The notes beneath the pieces were generated by a model. That model was given only the letters and a program-made list of their open reading frames with translations, was not told where the DNA came from and did no database searches. From NCBI RefSeq assembly GCF_019091135.1, contig NZ_JAGXJW010000066.1, positions 1 through 44,483 on the forward strand: 44,483 nucleotides of DNA, in the 5' to 3' direction. Of the stretch, positions 16,201 through 22,570 are shown piece by piece. How positions within the stretch are numbered: the first letter of the stretch is position 1; each line of letters opens with the position of its first letter. This DNA comes from Cohnella sp. GbtcB17. Its GTDB lineage: Bacteria > Bacillota > Bacilli > Paenibacillales > Paenibacillaceae. The position numbers and the translations under genes are program-made.

Positions 16201-16767
16201 CGCGCTCGTCAGCGGGAAGAAGTCCGCGATGCCGCCGCGCACGCTTAAGTGCCCCTTCTGCTCCACGCGGTCCACGCGCTCGTAGCCGAGCCCGATCATG
16301 CGCTTCAGGAATTCGTCCATCGGCAGCGTCTCGCCGGCCTTCAGCGTGACGAAGGCGCTTGCCATCGTATCCTTGCTCGGTTGGAAGCGGCGCACGCCGG
16401 AGAAGGGCACGACAATAACCCCGCGGAAGCCTTCCGCGAGTTGAAGCAACACATCCATGCGCCTGGCCGACGTCTCCGGACTCGAGATCGCGGTCTCCGC
16501 GGCGATCAGCTCGTTGGCCGGGTAGAGGAGCACTTCCTCCGCGGTCAGGCATTCCTGCAGGTCCTCCGCCATCTTCTGCGCGGCGAACATATTGTGCGTG
16601 ACGACAAGTACGGGTCTCCCAAGCTCCCGAACCGTCGCGGCGATCATGACCTGCCTGGCCGATCCGGACAGCCCCGCCACCAGCTGCTCCCGCATGCTGC
16701 CCCGAAGGCCCGCGAGGACGGACTGGAAGTCGGGGTCGGTAGCTAACGTATTCATTAGCGGCTTCAT
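13243..16767 (-). CDS. mfd: transcription-repair coupling factor Mfd
   Basis: A 1174-residue ATP-dependent translocase that removes RNA polymerase stalled at DNA lesions and recruits UvrA. The N-terminal part is UvrB-like (about residues 1-330), followed by the polymerase-interaction domain with VGDYVVHQNHGIGKY (about 500-515), then RecG-like helicase motifs: Walker A GDVGYGKTE (about 640), DEEQRFGV (about 740), TATPIPRTL and QLRGRVGRS, and a C-terminal TRCF domain. Length is normal. AAGGGG precedes the ATG. A terminator separates it from fin upstream. Confidence 0.98.
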   Translation of the reverse strand: MKPLMNTLATDPDFQSVLAGLRGSMREQLVAGLSGSARQVMIAATVRELGRPVLVVTHNMFAAQKMAEDLQECLTAEEVLLYPANELIAAETAISSPETSARRMDVLLQLAEGFRGVIVVPFSGVRRFQPSKDTMASAFVTLKAGETLPMDEFLKRMIGLGYERVDRVEQKGHLSVRGGIADFFPLTSASAVRVEWFDDEIDSIRTFDPADQRSIEKLDSYTVRPCREIIADERRFANAAQHAFELLERQLEKMADRQAKERLKTEITREIDDLRQNMYFSEIYKYISLLYPERQTLFDYMPKDTLLIMDEPNRLAETARQLERDETEWSTHLLSQGKSLPGFTLAVPAEQALYPRTFQTVYLSLFVRQIPHTQPQNIVNFVCRSMQSFHGQMNLLKAEMERWRKSGAHIVMLAGSAERAERMRRVLDDYQIETPEIVEGNLQSGFEMPSVKLVVITEGEMFTQKQRKARRVDRRMDNAERIKSYTELKVGDYVVHQNHGIGKYMGIGTLEVGGIHKDYLHVIYAGGDKLSIPVEQFDLIQKYVGSDEKEPKVSKLGGAEWNRVKSKVRSSVKDIADDLIKLYADRQATPGYGFSEDTPYQQEFEAMFPYDETTDQLRAIEEIKADMRKPRPMDRLLCGDVGYGKTEVAIRAAFKAAIEGKQVAVLVPTTILAQQHYETFRERFSGYPFNIKVLSRFRTRKEQTETIKGVKAGTVDVLIGTHRLLSQDVVFKDLGLLIVDEEQRFGVSHKEKLKRLKTSVDVLTLTATPIPRTLHMSMLGVRDLSVIETPPENRFPVQTYVVEYSPTLVREAIEREMARDGQVYFLFNRVQGIYQMAEQIPALVPDAKIAVAHGQMSEQELERTILDFLDGEYDVLVSTSIIETGVDIPNVNTLIVHDADKMGLSQLYQLRGRVGRSNRIAYAYFAYQRDKVLNEVAEKRLQSIKEFTELGSGFKIAMRDLSIRGAGNLLGAEQHGFIASVGFDLYSQMLAEEVNARKAEWHGEQAPPPPPVNTQLDLGVDAYVPPEYIYDSIQKIEIYKKVAAAASGDDVSDLLDELVDRFGEPPKPVLSLLSVARIKALARVYGIESIVNRNDDLTVKFEERRASELDAKKFKAIESRYQGRVQLVQQTPHPLVRIRVKGLDDDSMLALVEEFLLQYKEATKSKEELQNAVQ

Positions 16768-16806
16768 CGCTTTTCCCCTTATACGTACAATCTACGTTCA
16801 CGTTCA

Positions 16807-16842
16807 TTCAAAAAGAAGCCTGGGCGTAAAGCCGAGGCCTCT
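16807..16842 (-). terminator. terminator between fin and mfd
   Basis: On the minus strand AGAGGCCTCGGC and GCCCAGGCTTCT pair with one wobble and one mismatch around TTTAC, followed by TTTTG. It would end the sporulation transcript of fin before mfd. Confidence 0.7.
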
Positions 16843-16877
16843 TATCATCGGTCGTTTGTCGCAGCGGACGGCGGCGC

Positions 16878-17108
16878 TTATTGAAGCGGGTTGCTCAGCA
16901 GCGCCAGTTCGGGGTGATGGTCGAGCGCCTGGCTGCAGTAATCGCATACCACCTGCACCCGCACATCTCCGTTAGAATGATACGCTATTATACGCTTTCT
17001 CTCTTCGGGGGTCAAGAAATGCAAGCCCAGCCTATATTCGGATACGTCGGCCCCCTCGAATCGGCCAAGCGGCGCGCGGCAGTGCCGGCAAACGTAGTTC
17101 ACAGCCAT
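16878..17108 (-). CDS. fin: anti-sigma-F factor Fin
   Basis: A 76-residue protein of the Fin (YabK) family, which in B. subtilis shuts off sigma-F in the forespore as sigma-G takes over. It has two CxxC pairs (CRHC near residues 7-10, CDYC near 55-58) for a zinc ion, and the family stretch YRLGLHFLTPEERKRII. Its place between pth and mfd matches B. subtilis. AGGAGG lies nine bases before the ATG. A sigma-F promoter fits upstream (17171-17200). Confidence 0.93.
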   Translation of the reverse strand: MAVNYVCRHCRAPLGRFEGADVSEYRLGLHFLTPEERKRIIAYHSNGDVRVQVVCDYCSQALDHHPELALLSNPLQ

Positions 17109-17170
17109 ATGGGTATGCCTCCTGAAGGCGGATTATGCGGCCATGGACATGCCACGAGCCGCGTTCCCTT

Positions 17171-17200
17171 CAGTATGCCCAATCGCCGGCGATTTTAAGC
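17171..17200 (-). promoter_or_regulatory. sigma-F promoter of fin
   Basis: On the minus strand GCTTA (17200-17196), 15 bases, GGGCATACTG (17180-17171) matches the sigma-F pattern GYWTA-N15-GGNNANAHTR at every position. In B. subtilis fin belongs to the sigma-F regulon. Confidence 0.75.
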
Positions 17201-17276
17201 GATATTGGCTGCCGCATCCTGCAAATGACCGTTTCTCCTCGCATCAGCGCGGCGCTCAAGGCTTTTTTTCACCATG

Positions 17277-17843
17277 CTACTTGCCATTGTACTTCGCCAT
17301 CGTCTCGTCGAACGGGTGATCGAGCGCGTATTCGATCGCATCGCATGCATCCGCGATCATCATCCGCAGCGCCTCCTGCTCGCTCTTCGGAAACGCACCG
17401 AGCACATAGTCCACGATCTTCATGCCGCCCACGGGACGGGAGATGCCCATGCGCACCCGATTGAACACCTGGGTACCCGTATGCGCAATAATGGACTTAA
17501 TGCCGTTGTGACCGCCGGCGCTGCCTTGGTAGCGAAGCCGAATCTTGCCCGTCTCCGTGTCAAGATCGTCATAGACGACGATGCCGTCCTCAAGCGGAAT
17601 CTTATAAAAATCCATCAGCGCCCGCACCGACTCCCCCGACAGGTTCATATAAGTCATCGGCTTCAGCAGCGCCACCTTCCGGCCTTGAACGCGCGCCTCA
17701 CCGTACATGCCCTTAAGCTTCTTCTGGTGCTCCAGCCGCACGTCCCAGCGGCGCGCCAGCTCGTCGACGACCATGAAGCCCGCATTGTGCCGGGTCGCCG
17801 CGTATTCCGGTCCCGGATTGCCAAGACCTACGATCCATCTCAT
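17277..17843 (-). CDS. pth: peptidyl-tRNA hydrolase
   Basis: A 188-residue enzyme that frees tRNA from peptidyl-tRNA dropped by ribosomes. It starts MRWIVGLGNPGPEYAATRHNAGF with the catalytic His of RHNAGF at residue 19, and has the conserved LKPMTYMNLSGESV (about 60-73), DDLDTETGKIRLR and GSAGGHNGIKSI. It corresponds to spoVC of B. subtilis. Its neighbours ctc and fin are as expected. Confidence 0.97.
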   Translation of the reverse strand: MRWIVGLGNPGPEYAATRHNAGFMVVDELARRWDVRLEHQKKLKGMYGEARVQGRKVALLKPMTYMNLSGESVRALMDFYKIPLEDGIVVYDDLDTETGKIRLRYQGSAGGHNGIKSIIAHTGTQVFNRVRMGISRPVGGMKIVDYVLGAFPKSEQEALRMMIADACDAIEYALDHPFDETMAKYNGK

Positions 17844-17953
17844 CGGTAGTCCAACTCCGTTTCAACATAATTTTAAGGGCAAGCTGCAACGAATTCGCCT
17901 GCCGCGGTGTCATCTAGATTACATAGCACAAACGCCAGGGGTGGTGATGACAA

Positions 17954-18157
17954 ATGATGTACATCAACGGCCAGACCTTGTCCCATGACAGGCACTTCGC
18001 GGACCATATCGTAGCGGAGGTGCCCGTGCAGATCTACAGAGACAAGGAGCACAGCGACATCGGGTTCATCGAATATTATGGCAAAGAATTCGTGAAGGTC
18101 AACAACAACGTGTATTGCCGCAAGTCGTTTACGTTCATCTCGAGACCCGGATACTGA
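17954..18157 (+). CDS. small protein of unknown function, 67 residues
   Basis: A free-standing plus-strand gene among minus-strand genes. It has an AGGGGTGG stretch before a double ATG and its own terminator 15 bases after the stop, both good signs of a real gene. The product (MMYINGQTLSHDRHFADH, ending ISRPGY) is small, mixed alpha/beta in look, with one Cys, no signal peptide or membrane segment. I do not recognise a characterised family. Its opposite direction beside a DnaA-box cluster is notable. Confidence 0.7.
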   Translation: MMYINGQTLSHDRHFADHIVAEVPVQIYRDKEHSDIGFIEYYGKEFVKVNNNVYCRKSFTFISRPGY

Positions 18158-18172
18158 TCGCTCTTCATGCAG

Positions 18173-18213
18173 AGAGCCGTCCGTCCCAAGGGACAGGCGG
18201 CTCTTTGTTTTTA
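18173..18213 (+). terminator. terminator of the 67-residue ORF
   Basis: AGAGCCGTCCGTCCC and GGGACAGGCGGCTCT pair with small mismatches, followed by TTGTTTTT. Confidence 0.85.
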
Positions 18214-18215
18214 AT

Positions 18216-18340
18216 TTATCCACAACCCATCCACAATCCTGTGTAAAAAGATGTCGGTTCTTGCGCTTGAAATCCCTTATAAAATAAGAAGCGCCGCGGC
18301 TATCCACAGCCTGGCGCTTCTTGTTCACATATGTGGATAA
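18216..18340. promoter_or_regulatory. cluster of DnaA boxes
   Basis: TTATCCACA, the perfect DnaA box, is at 18216-18224 on plus and at 18340-18332 on minus. CTATCCACA (one mismatch) is at 18300-18308, inside the loop of the ctc terminator, and CCATCCACA (two mismatches) at 18228-18236. All lie in a 125-bp gap between the 67-residue ORF and ctc. A cluster like this away from oriC could bind DnaA to titrate it or regulate a neighbour. Confidence 0.65.
18281..18321 (-). terminator. terminator of ctc
   Basis: On the minus strand AGAAGCGCC (18321-18313) and GGCGCTTCT (18295-18287) form a perfect 9-bp stem around a loop holding a DnaA-box-like sequence, followed by TATTTTAT. Confidence 0.85.
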
Positions 18341-18363
18341 GTGTGTGTAACCTTGGGACAAAA

Positions 18364-19011
18364 TTATGCGTCCGTCTCCACGGCTTGCGCGGCATCGTGC
18401 TGCTTCGCATTTTCCGTGGCTGCGTCGGCCGAGGCGTCCGCCTCTTCCGCGGAGATGTCCTTCTGCGGCGCGAGTACGGCGATGACCACGGTCTCCTCGT
18501 CCTGCAGCGGCTTGACGCCCGCCGGGAACGTGAGCTGGCCGATCGTCAGGTTCTCGCCGAAGCCGAGAGACGAGATGTCCGCCGTGACGGATTCCGGCAG
18601 GTCGCGGGCGACGCACTCCACTTCGATCTCGTGAAGCACGACGGTCAGCAAGCCGCCTTCCTTCTCGCCCGGGCTCGTGCCCGTCACTTCGACGCGCACC
18701 GGCGCCTTGATCTTCTCGTTGAGGTTGATCTGGTGAAAGTCGACATGCAGCACCTGACCGCTCAGCTTATCCCGCTGCACATCCGTTAACAGGACGGACT
18801 GGCTGCCGCTGCCCGGCACTTCGAGCTGAAGCACCGCATGCGCATGTCCGCGCATCAGCGAAGCGATCTCTTTGCCGTCGAGCGCGATGGGGCTCGGGGC
18901 CGCCAGCCCTTTGCCATACACGACGCCGGGTACCCGGCCTTGTATTCGTAGCTGCCTGAGCGCGCCCTTCGTGGAGCGCTGGCGCGATTCCGCACGCAAT
19001 GTCGTCGTCAT
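18364..19011 (-). CDS. ctc: general stress protein Ctc, 50S ribosomal protein L25 family
   Basis: A 215-residue two-domain L25/TL5/Ctc protein that binds 5S rRNA. The N-terminal L25 domain (about 1-92) begins MTTTLRAESRQRSTKGALRQ and includes GRVPGVVYGK; the beta-rich C-terminal domain (about 93-185) ends before an acidic Ala-rich tail. The start ATG 19011 follows GGGAGG by seven bases; the upstream reading with twelve more residues is not supported. It follows prs, as in B. subtilis, and has a sigma-B-like promoter (19057-19082). Confidence 0.95.
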   Translation of the reverse strand: MTTTLRAESRQRSTKGALRQLRIQGRVPGVVYGKGLAAPSPIALDGKEIASLMRGHAHAVLQLEVPGSGSQSVLLTDVQRDKLSGQVLHVDFHQINLNEKIKAPVRVEVTGTSPGEKEGGLLTVVLHEIEVECVARDLPESVTADISSLGFGENLTIGQLTFPAGVKPLQDEETVVIAVLAPQKDISAEEADASADAATENAKQHDAAQAVETDA

Positions 19012-19056
19012 TCCGATTCCTCCCGATTGCTCAAGATTAGAAGACATGCATTTATT

Positions 19057-19082
19057 TTACCCGCTGGGAGGAGGGGCTAAAC
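19057..19082 (-). promoter_or_regulatory. sigma-B-like promoter of ctc
   Basis: On the minus strand GTTTAG (19082-19077), 14 bases, GGGTAA (19062-19057) is close to the sigma-B pattern GTTTAA-N12-14-GGGTAT. In B. subtilis ctc is a classic sigma-B target. Whether this organism has sigma-B is not known from the window. Confidence 0.5.
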
Positions 19083-19107
19083 AAAATAGGTACCGTGACG
19101 GGACTAA

Positions 19108-19148
19108 CGCAAAGAAGGCCGCGCTATCTCCATGGAGACGGCGCGACC
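19108..19148 (-). terminator. probable terminator of prs
   Basis: On the minus strand GGTCGCGC (19148-19141) pairs with GCGCGGCC (19124-19117) with one wobble; the loop contains the palindrome TCTCCATGGAGA. Only a weak T-run (TTCTTTG) follows. Confidence 0.55.
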
Positions 19149-19179
19149 CTCAGGCGGGCGTAGCGGCAATTCAAACGAA

Positions 19180-20136
19180 TCAGGCGTGCGGCTCGAACAG
19201 CTTGCTGATGGACTGCTGCTCGTGGATGCGCACGATCGCTTCGCCGAGCAGCGGGGCGACCGACAGCACGCGCATCTTGGTCGAGGCGCCCGGCGTGCGG
19301 AGCGGGATCGTGTCGGTCACCGTCACTTCGGTGATCGGCGATGCTTCCAGCCGTTCCATGGCTTGTCCGGACAGCACGGCATGCGTGCAGCAGGCGTAGA
19401 TCTCGCGTGCCCCCGCTTCCTTGAGCGCCTGGGCCGCCAGGCAAATTGTGCCGGCCGTGTCGATGATGTCGTCGATCAGGATCGCCGTACGTCCGGAGAC
19501 GTCGCCGATGATGTTCATGACCTCGACGACATTGGGCTCCGGACGGCGCTTGTCGATGATGGCGAGCGGGGCCTGGAGCTCGTCCGCCAGCCGGCGCGCC
19601 CGAACGACGCCGCCGTGATCGGGGGAGACGACGACGGGCGCGATCAGTCCCTTGCTCTGGAAGTAATCGCCGAGGATCGGGACGCCGAGCAGATGATCGA
19701 CCGGGATGTCGAAGGAGCCCTGACTCTGCATGGCGTGCAGATCCATGGCGATGACGCGGTGCGCGCCCGCCGTCTCGATCAGATTGGCAACCAGCTTCGC
19801 GGTGATCGGGTCGCGCGAGCGCGCCTTGCGATCCTGGCGTCCGTAGCCGTAGTAAGGGATGACGACGTTGATCGTCTTGGCAGAGGCGCGCTTCAGCGCG
19901 TCGACCATGACGAGCAGCTCCATCAGATGCTCGTTGACCGGCCAGGACGTCGATTGGACGACGTACACGTCCGCGCCGCGCACGCTCTCGTTCAGCCGGA
20001 TGTGGATCTCTCCGTCGCTGAACCGGGTGACCTTCACGTCGCCGAGCGGCACGCTGATATGCCTGGCGATCGCTTCCGCCAGGCGAGGATTCGAGCTGCA
20101 GGAAAATAGCTTCAGAGTGTTGTCAGGGTAGCTCAT
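19180..20136 (-). CDS. prs: ribose-phosphate pyrophosphokinase
   Basis: A 318-residue PRPP synthetase: ribose 5-phosphate plus ATP give PRPP, the entry to purine, pyrimidine, histidine and tryptophan synthesis. Conserved parts include FSDGEIHIRLNESVRG (about residues 39-54), YYGYGRQDRKARSRDPITAK (about 97-116), and the PRPP loop LIDDIIDTAGT (about 220-230). Length is normal. It lies between glmU and ctc as in Bacillus. The 106-bp gap upstream holds a GC-rich stem (GCGCCCC/GGGGCGC) without T-run. Confidence 0.98.
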   Translation of the reverse strand: MSYPDNTLKLFSCSSNPRLAEAIARHISVPLGDVKVTRFSDGEIHIRLNESVRGADVYVVQSTSWPVNEHLMELLVMVDALKRASAKTINVVIPYYGYGRQDRKARSRDPITAKLVANLIETAGAHRVIAMDLHAMQSQGSFDIPVDHLLGVPILGDYFQSKGLIAPVVVSPDHGGVVRARRLADELQAPLAIIDKRRPEPNVVEVMNIIGDVSGRTAILIDDIIDTAGTICLAAQALKEAGAREIYACCTHAVLSGQAMERLEASPITEVTVTDTIPLRTPGASTKMRVLSVAPLLGEAIVRIHEQQSISKLFEPHA

Positions 20137-20242
20137 AAGCGCCTCGCTTTCGGTGAGGTCGACGGGCGCCCCGCCCGCGCTGGGGCGCTGGCGGCGCGCG
20201 TCGCCGTCCGTTTAAATCTGTCCCCGCCCGCTATTTGCAGGC

Positions 20243-21655
20243 CTATTCGCCGTCCTTGCGCTTCGCGGCGGCTTCCTTCTTCGACTTGGCCCTTGCGCGA
20301 AGCTTATCCGCATAGCCTTCCTTGTTCACCTGGCGCGCGCGCGCGAGCGCGACGCTGCCGCCCGGCACATCGTTCGTGACGGTCGAGCCCGCGACCACGT
20401 AAGCGCCGTCGCCGATGGTCACCGTGGCGATCAGGTTGGAATTGCTGCCGATAAAGGCGTCGTCGCCGATGACGGTCTTCGATTTATTATACCCGTCGTA
20501 GTTGGCGGTAATCGTGCCGCAGCCGATGTTGGTGCCGCTGCCGACGACCGCGTCGCCCACGTAGCTTAAGTGCGGCACCTTGCTGCCCGCGCCAATCTCG
20601 GCGTTCTTGATCTCGACGAAGTCGCCGATCTTGACCTTGTCCGCAAGCTTCGTACCCGGCCGCAGATAGGCGAACGGACCTACGGCGCAGCCCGCGCCGA
20701 GCTCCGCCGACTCCGCCACCGACTGGCGGATCGTCGTGCCGTCTCCGACCGTCGTGTCGGTCAGATCTGCCGACGGTCCGATAACGCAGTCTTCGCCGAT
20801 GACCGTGCCGCCCCGAAGGAACGTGCCCGGGTACAGCACGGTGTCCGCGCCGATCGTCACGCCAGCCTCGATGTAGGTGCCGGCCGGATCCACGATCGTC
20901 ACGCCGTTCGTCATGTGGCGACGCGCGATGCGCTCCCGCATGAGCCGCTCCGCCTCGGACAGCGCGATGCGGTCGTTGACGCCGATCGACTCGGCCGGGT
21001 CCGCCGCGACAGAAGCGGAGATGCGCTCGCCGCGCGCTTGGAGGATGCCGATCACGTCAGTGAGATAGTACTCGCCTTGGGCGTTTTCATTGGTAACGCT
21101 GGCGAGCGCCTCGAACAGCTTCAAGTTGTCGAAGCAATAGGTGCCGGTGTTGATCTCCCGGATCGCCGCCTGCTCCGGCGTGCAGTCCTTCTGCTCCACG
21201 ATGCGGTGTACGCTGCCGTCTTCGCCGCGGACGATGCGTCCGTAGCCGGCAGGCTGCTCAAGCTCGGCGGTCAGAATGGTGGCCGCAGCCCCTTCGGCCG
21301 CATGCAGCGCGATCAGCGCCTCCAGCGTCTCCGAACTGACGAGCGGCGTGTCGCCGCACACGACGATCGTCACGCCGTCCGAGTCGCCGATCGCCGGCGC
21401 GGCCTGAAGCACCGCATGACCGGTGCCGAGTTGCTGCTGCTGCAGCGCATACTCGACCGAATCGCCCAGCGTCCGCTGAACCGCTTCCGCGCCGTGGCCG
21501 ACGACGACGACGGCGCGCTCGCAGCCGATGCCGCGCACCGCATCCAGCACATGCTCAACCATCGGCTTGCCGCATACGGGATGCAGCACTTTATATAATT
21601 TGGATTTCATCCGTTTGCCTTGTCCGGCAGCCAGAATCACGGCCATTCTCGTCAT
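20243..21655 (-). CDS. glmU: bifunctional UDP-N-acetylglucosamine pyrophosphorylase/glucosamine-1-phosphate acetyltransferase
   Basis: A 470-residue enzyme making UDP-GlcNAc for the cell wall. The N-terminal uridylyltransferase begins MTRMAVILAAGQGKRMKSKL with the GXGTRM-like loop at about residues 9-16; CGDTPLV is near 105. The C-terminal half is a left-handed beta-helix of hexapeptide repeats (about 255-440) with the acetyltransferase site near HLSYVGDAVVGSGTNIGCG. A basic Lys/Arg-rich tail ends it. ATG 21655 is 12 bases after AAGGAGG; the longer upstream reading has no ribosome site. Confidence 0.97.
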   Translation of the reverse strand: MTRMAVILAAGQGKRMKSKLYKVLHPVCGKPMVEHVLDAVRGIGCERAVVVVGHGAEAVQRTLGDSVEYALQQQQLGTGHAVLQAAPAIGDSDGVTIVVCGDTPLVSSETLEALIALHAAEGAAATILTAELEQPAGYGRIVRGEDGSVHRIVEQKDCTPEQAAIREINTGTYCFDNLKLFEALASVTNENAQGEYYLTDVIGILQARGERISASVAADPAESIGVNDRIALSEAERLMRERIARRHMTNGVTIVDPAGTYIEAGVTIGADTVLYPGTFLRGGTVIGEDCVIGPSADLTDTTVGDGTTIRQSVAESAELGAGCAVGPFAYLRPGTKLADKVKIGDFVEIKNAEIGAGSKVPHLSYVGDAVVGSGTNIGCGTITANYDGYNKSKTVIGDDAFIGSNSNLIATVTIGDGAYVVAGSTVTNDVPGGSVALARARQVNKEGYADKLRARAKSKKEAAAKRKDGE

Positions 21656-21711
21656 ATCGGGCGAATGCCTCCTTTTCCCGCTTCCCGCGCGCACGGTCTT
21701 TTTCACTTGTG

Positions 21712-21740
21712 ATCATAGCTTATTACAAAGCAAATGAAAA
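21712..21740 (-). promoter_or_regulatory. likely sigma-A promoter of glmU-prs
   Basis: On the minus strand TTTTCA (21740-21735), 17 bases, TATGAT (21717-21712). The -35 overlaps the T-run of the spoVG terminator, so glmU can start anew after spoVG ends. Confidence 0.5.
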
Positions 21741-21760
21741 GAGAGCCGTCTCCGGCTCTC
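21734..21760 (-). terminator. terminator of spoVG
   Basis: On the minus strand GAGAGCCG, loop GAGA, CGGCTCTC is followed by TTTTCATTT. Confidence 0.9.
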
Positions 21761-21815
21761 GCGATGGTACTGCGTATTCTCGGCGTCTATCGTCGCTTAA
21801 GCGCGAACACAAGCA

Positions 21816-22103
21816 CTACGCACCTTCGACCAGCACCTCTTCTTCCTCCACGGCGGCGCGCTCGTACTCGGCGAGTACGGCGGATTGGATCTTCTCCCGC
21901 GTGCCCGAAGAGATGGGATGAGCGATATCTCGGAATTCTCCGTCGGGCGTACGTTTGCTCGGCATTGCAACGAACATGCCGTTGTTGCCGTCGATCACGC
22001 GAATATCATGGACGACGAACTCGTTGTCGATCGTGATAGACGCGATAGCCTTCATTCGCCCCTCGGAATTAACGCGGCGGAGTCTGACATCTGTAATTTG
22101 CAC
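21816..22103 (-). CDS. spoVG: SpoVG regulator
   Basis: A 95-residue SpoVG protein, a small RNA/DNA-binding regulator of division septation, cortex formation and, in some species, virulence genes. It matches B. subtilis SpoVG closely (TDVRLRRVN, IASITIDNEFVVHDIRV, GNNGMFVAMPSKR, DGEFRDIAHPI). The start is GTG at 22103, behind AAAGGTGG. A sigma-H promoter fits upstream and a terminator follows. Confidence 0.97.
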   Translation of the reverse strand: MQITDVRLRRVNSEGRMKAIASITIDNEFVVHDIRVIDGNNGMFVAMPSKRTPDGEFRDIAHPISSGTREKIQSAVLAEYERAAVEEEEVLVEGA

Positions 22104-22143
22104 TTGTGTTCACCACCTTTGCCCCATCAGAAGACTTGGTGTA

Positions 22144-22172
22144 ATATTCCACAAAATCGCGCGGATTCCTTC
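22144..22172 (-). promoter_or_regulatory. sigma-H promoter of spoVG
   Basis: On the minus strand GAAGGAATC (22172-22164), 11 bases, GTGGAATAT (22152-22144) fits the sigma-H pattern RNAGGAWWW-N11-12-RNNGAATWW with only the last base of the -35 off. spoVG of B. subtilis is the textbook sigma-H gene. Confidence 0.8.
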
Positions 22173-22261
22173 TTAAATCTGGTAAAACTAGTCCAATATT
22201 TTAAATAATTTTTCAATCCCGGATATGGTCGACATCGTACGCCGCCATAGGCTTTATTTCG

Positions 22262-22308
22262 ACAAAAACTCCGTTTTCCCGCGGCGCCGGGCCATCGGAA
22301 AACGGAGT
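22262..22308 (-). terminator. terminator of the 60-residue ORF
   Basis: On the minus strand ACTCCGTTTTCC and GGAAAACGGAGT are perfect 12-bp arms around a GC-rich loop, followed by TTTTTG. Confidence 0.85.
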
Positions 22309-22318
22309 CCCAAATCCT

Positions 22319-22501
22319 TTAAAGCAGCCTTCCCAGCGCAGCGATCAGCAGGTGAACTCCATCTCGCGAAGCGGCCTTCGCCGAACGCCTTGCAGATTGC
22401 CCGGCAGCCCATTTCCAGGCTTCCCGATTCACCACTTCGATCTTGCGCCGATGCTCGCGAACCTGCTCCTCCAGCATGTGGTGATGGTAGATCATCGTCA
22501 T
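22319..22501 (-). CDS. small protein of unknown function, 60 residues
   Basis: A short gene supported by its surroundings: a TATAAT box (22540-22535), an AGAGGAG ribosome site seven bases before ATG 22501, and a strong terminator right after the stop. An ATG six bases upstream (22507) touches the ribosome site and is less likely. The product starts MTMIYHHHMLEEQVREHRRK; the first half is an amphipathic, basic helix and the second Ala/Arg-rich, ending ALGRLL. No recognised family. It stands where yabJ would be in B. subtilis, but is unrelated to it. Confidence 0.6.
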   Translation of the reverse strand: MTMIYHHHMLEEQVREHRRKIEVVNREAWKWAAGQSARRSAKAASRDGVHLLIAALGRLL

Positions 22502-22534
22502 GGCCATACTCCTCTCACAGGAACGTATGTGCCT

Positions 22535-22570
22535 ATTATAAAAAAAGAAATATGACAGCTGTCTGTCATA
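22535..22570 (-). terminator. terminator of the WYL gene overlapping the next promoter
   Basis: On the minus strand TATGACAG, loop ACAG, CTGTCATA (22570-22551) is followed by a T-rich stretch that runs into TATAAT (22540-22535). The stem includes the WYL stop codon (22568-22566). The TATAAT may be the -10 of the small ORF; no good -35 is seen. Confidence 0.7.

Noticed and set aside
20137..20242. Intrinsic terminator between glmU and prs
   Set aside because: A GCGCCCC/GGGGCGC stem is there but no T-run follows on the minus strand, so read-through is more likely.
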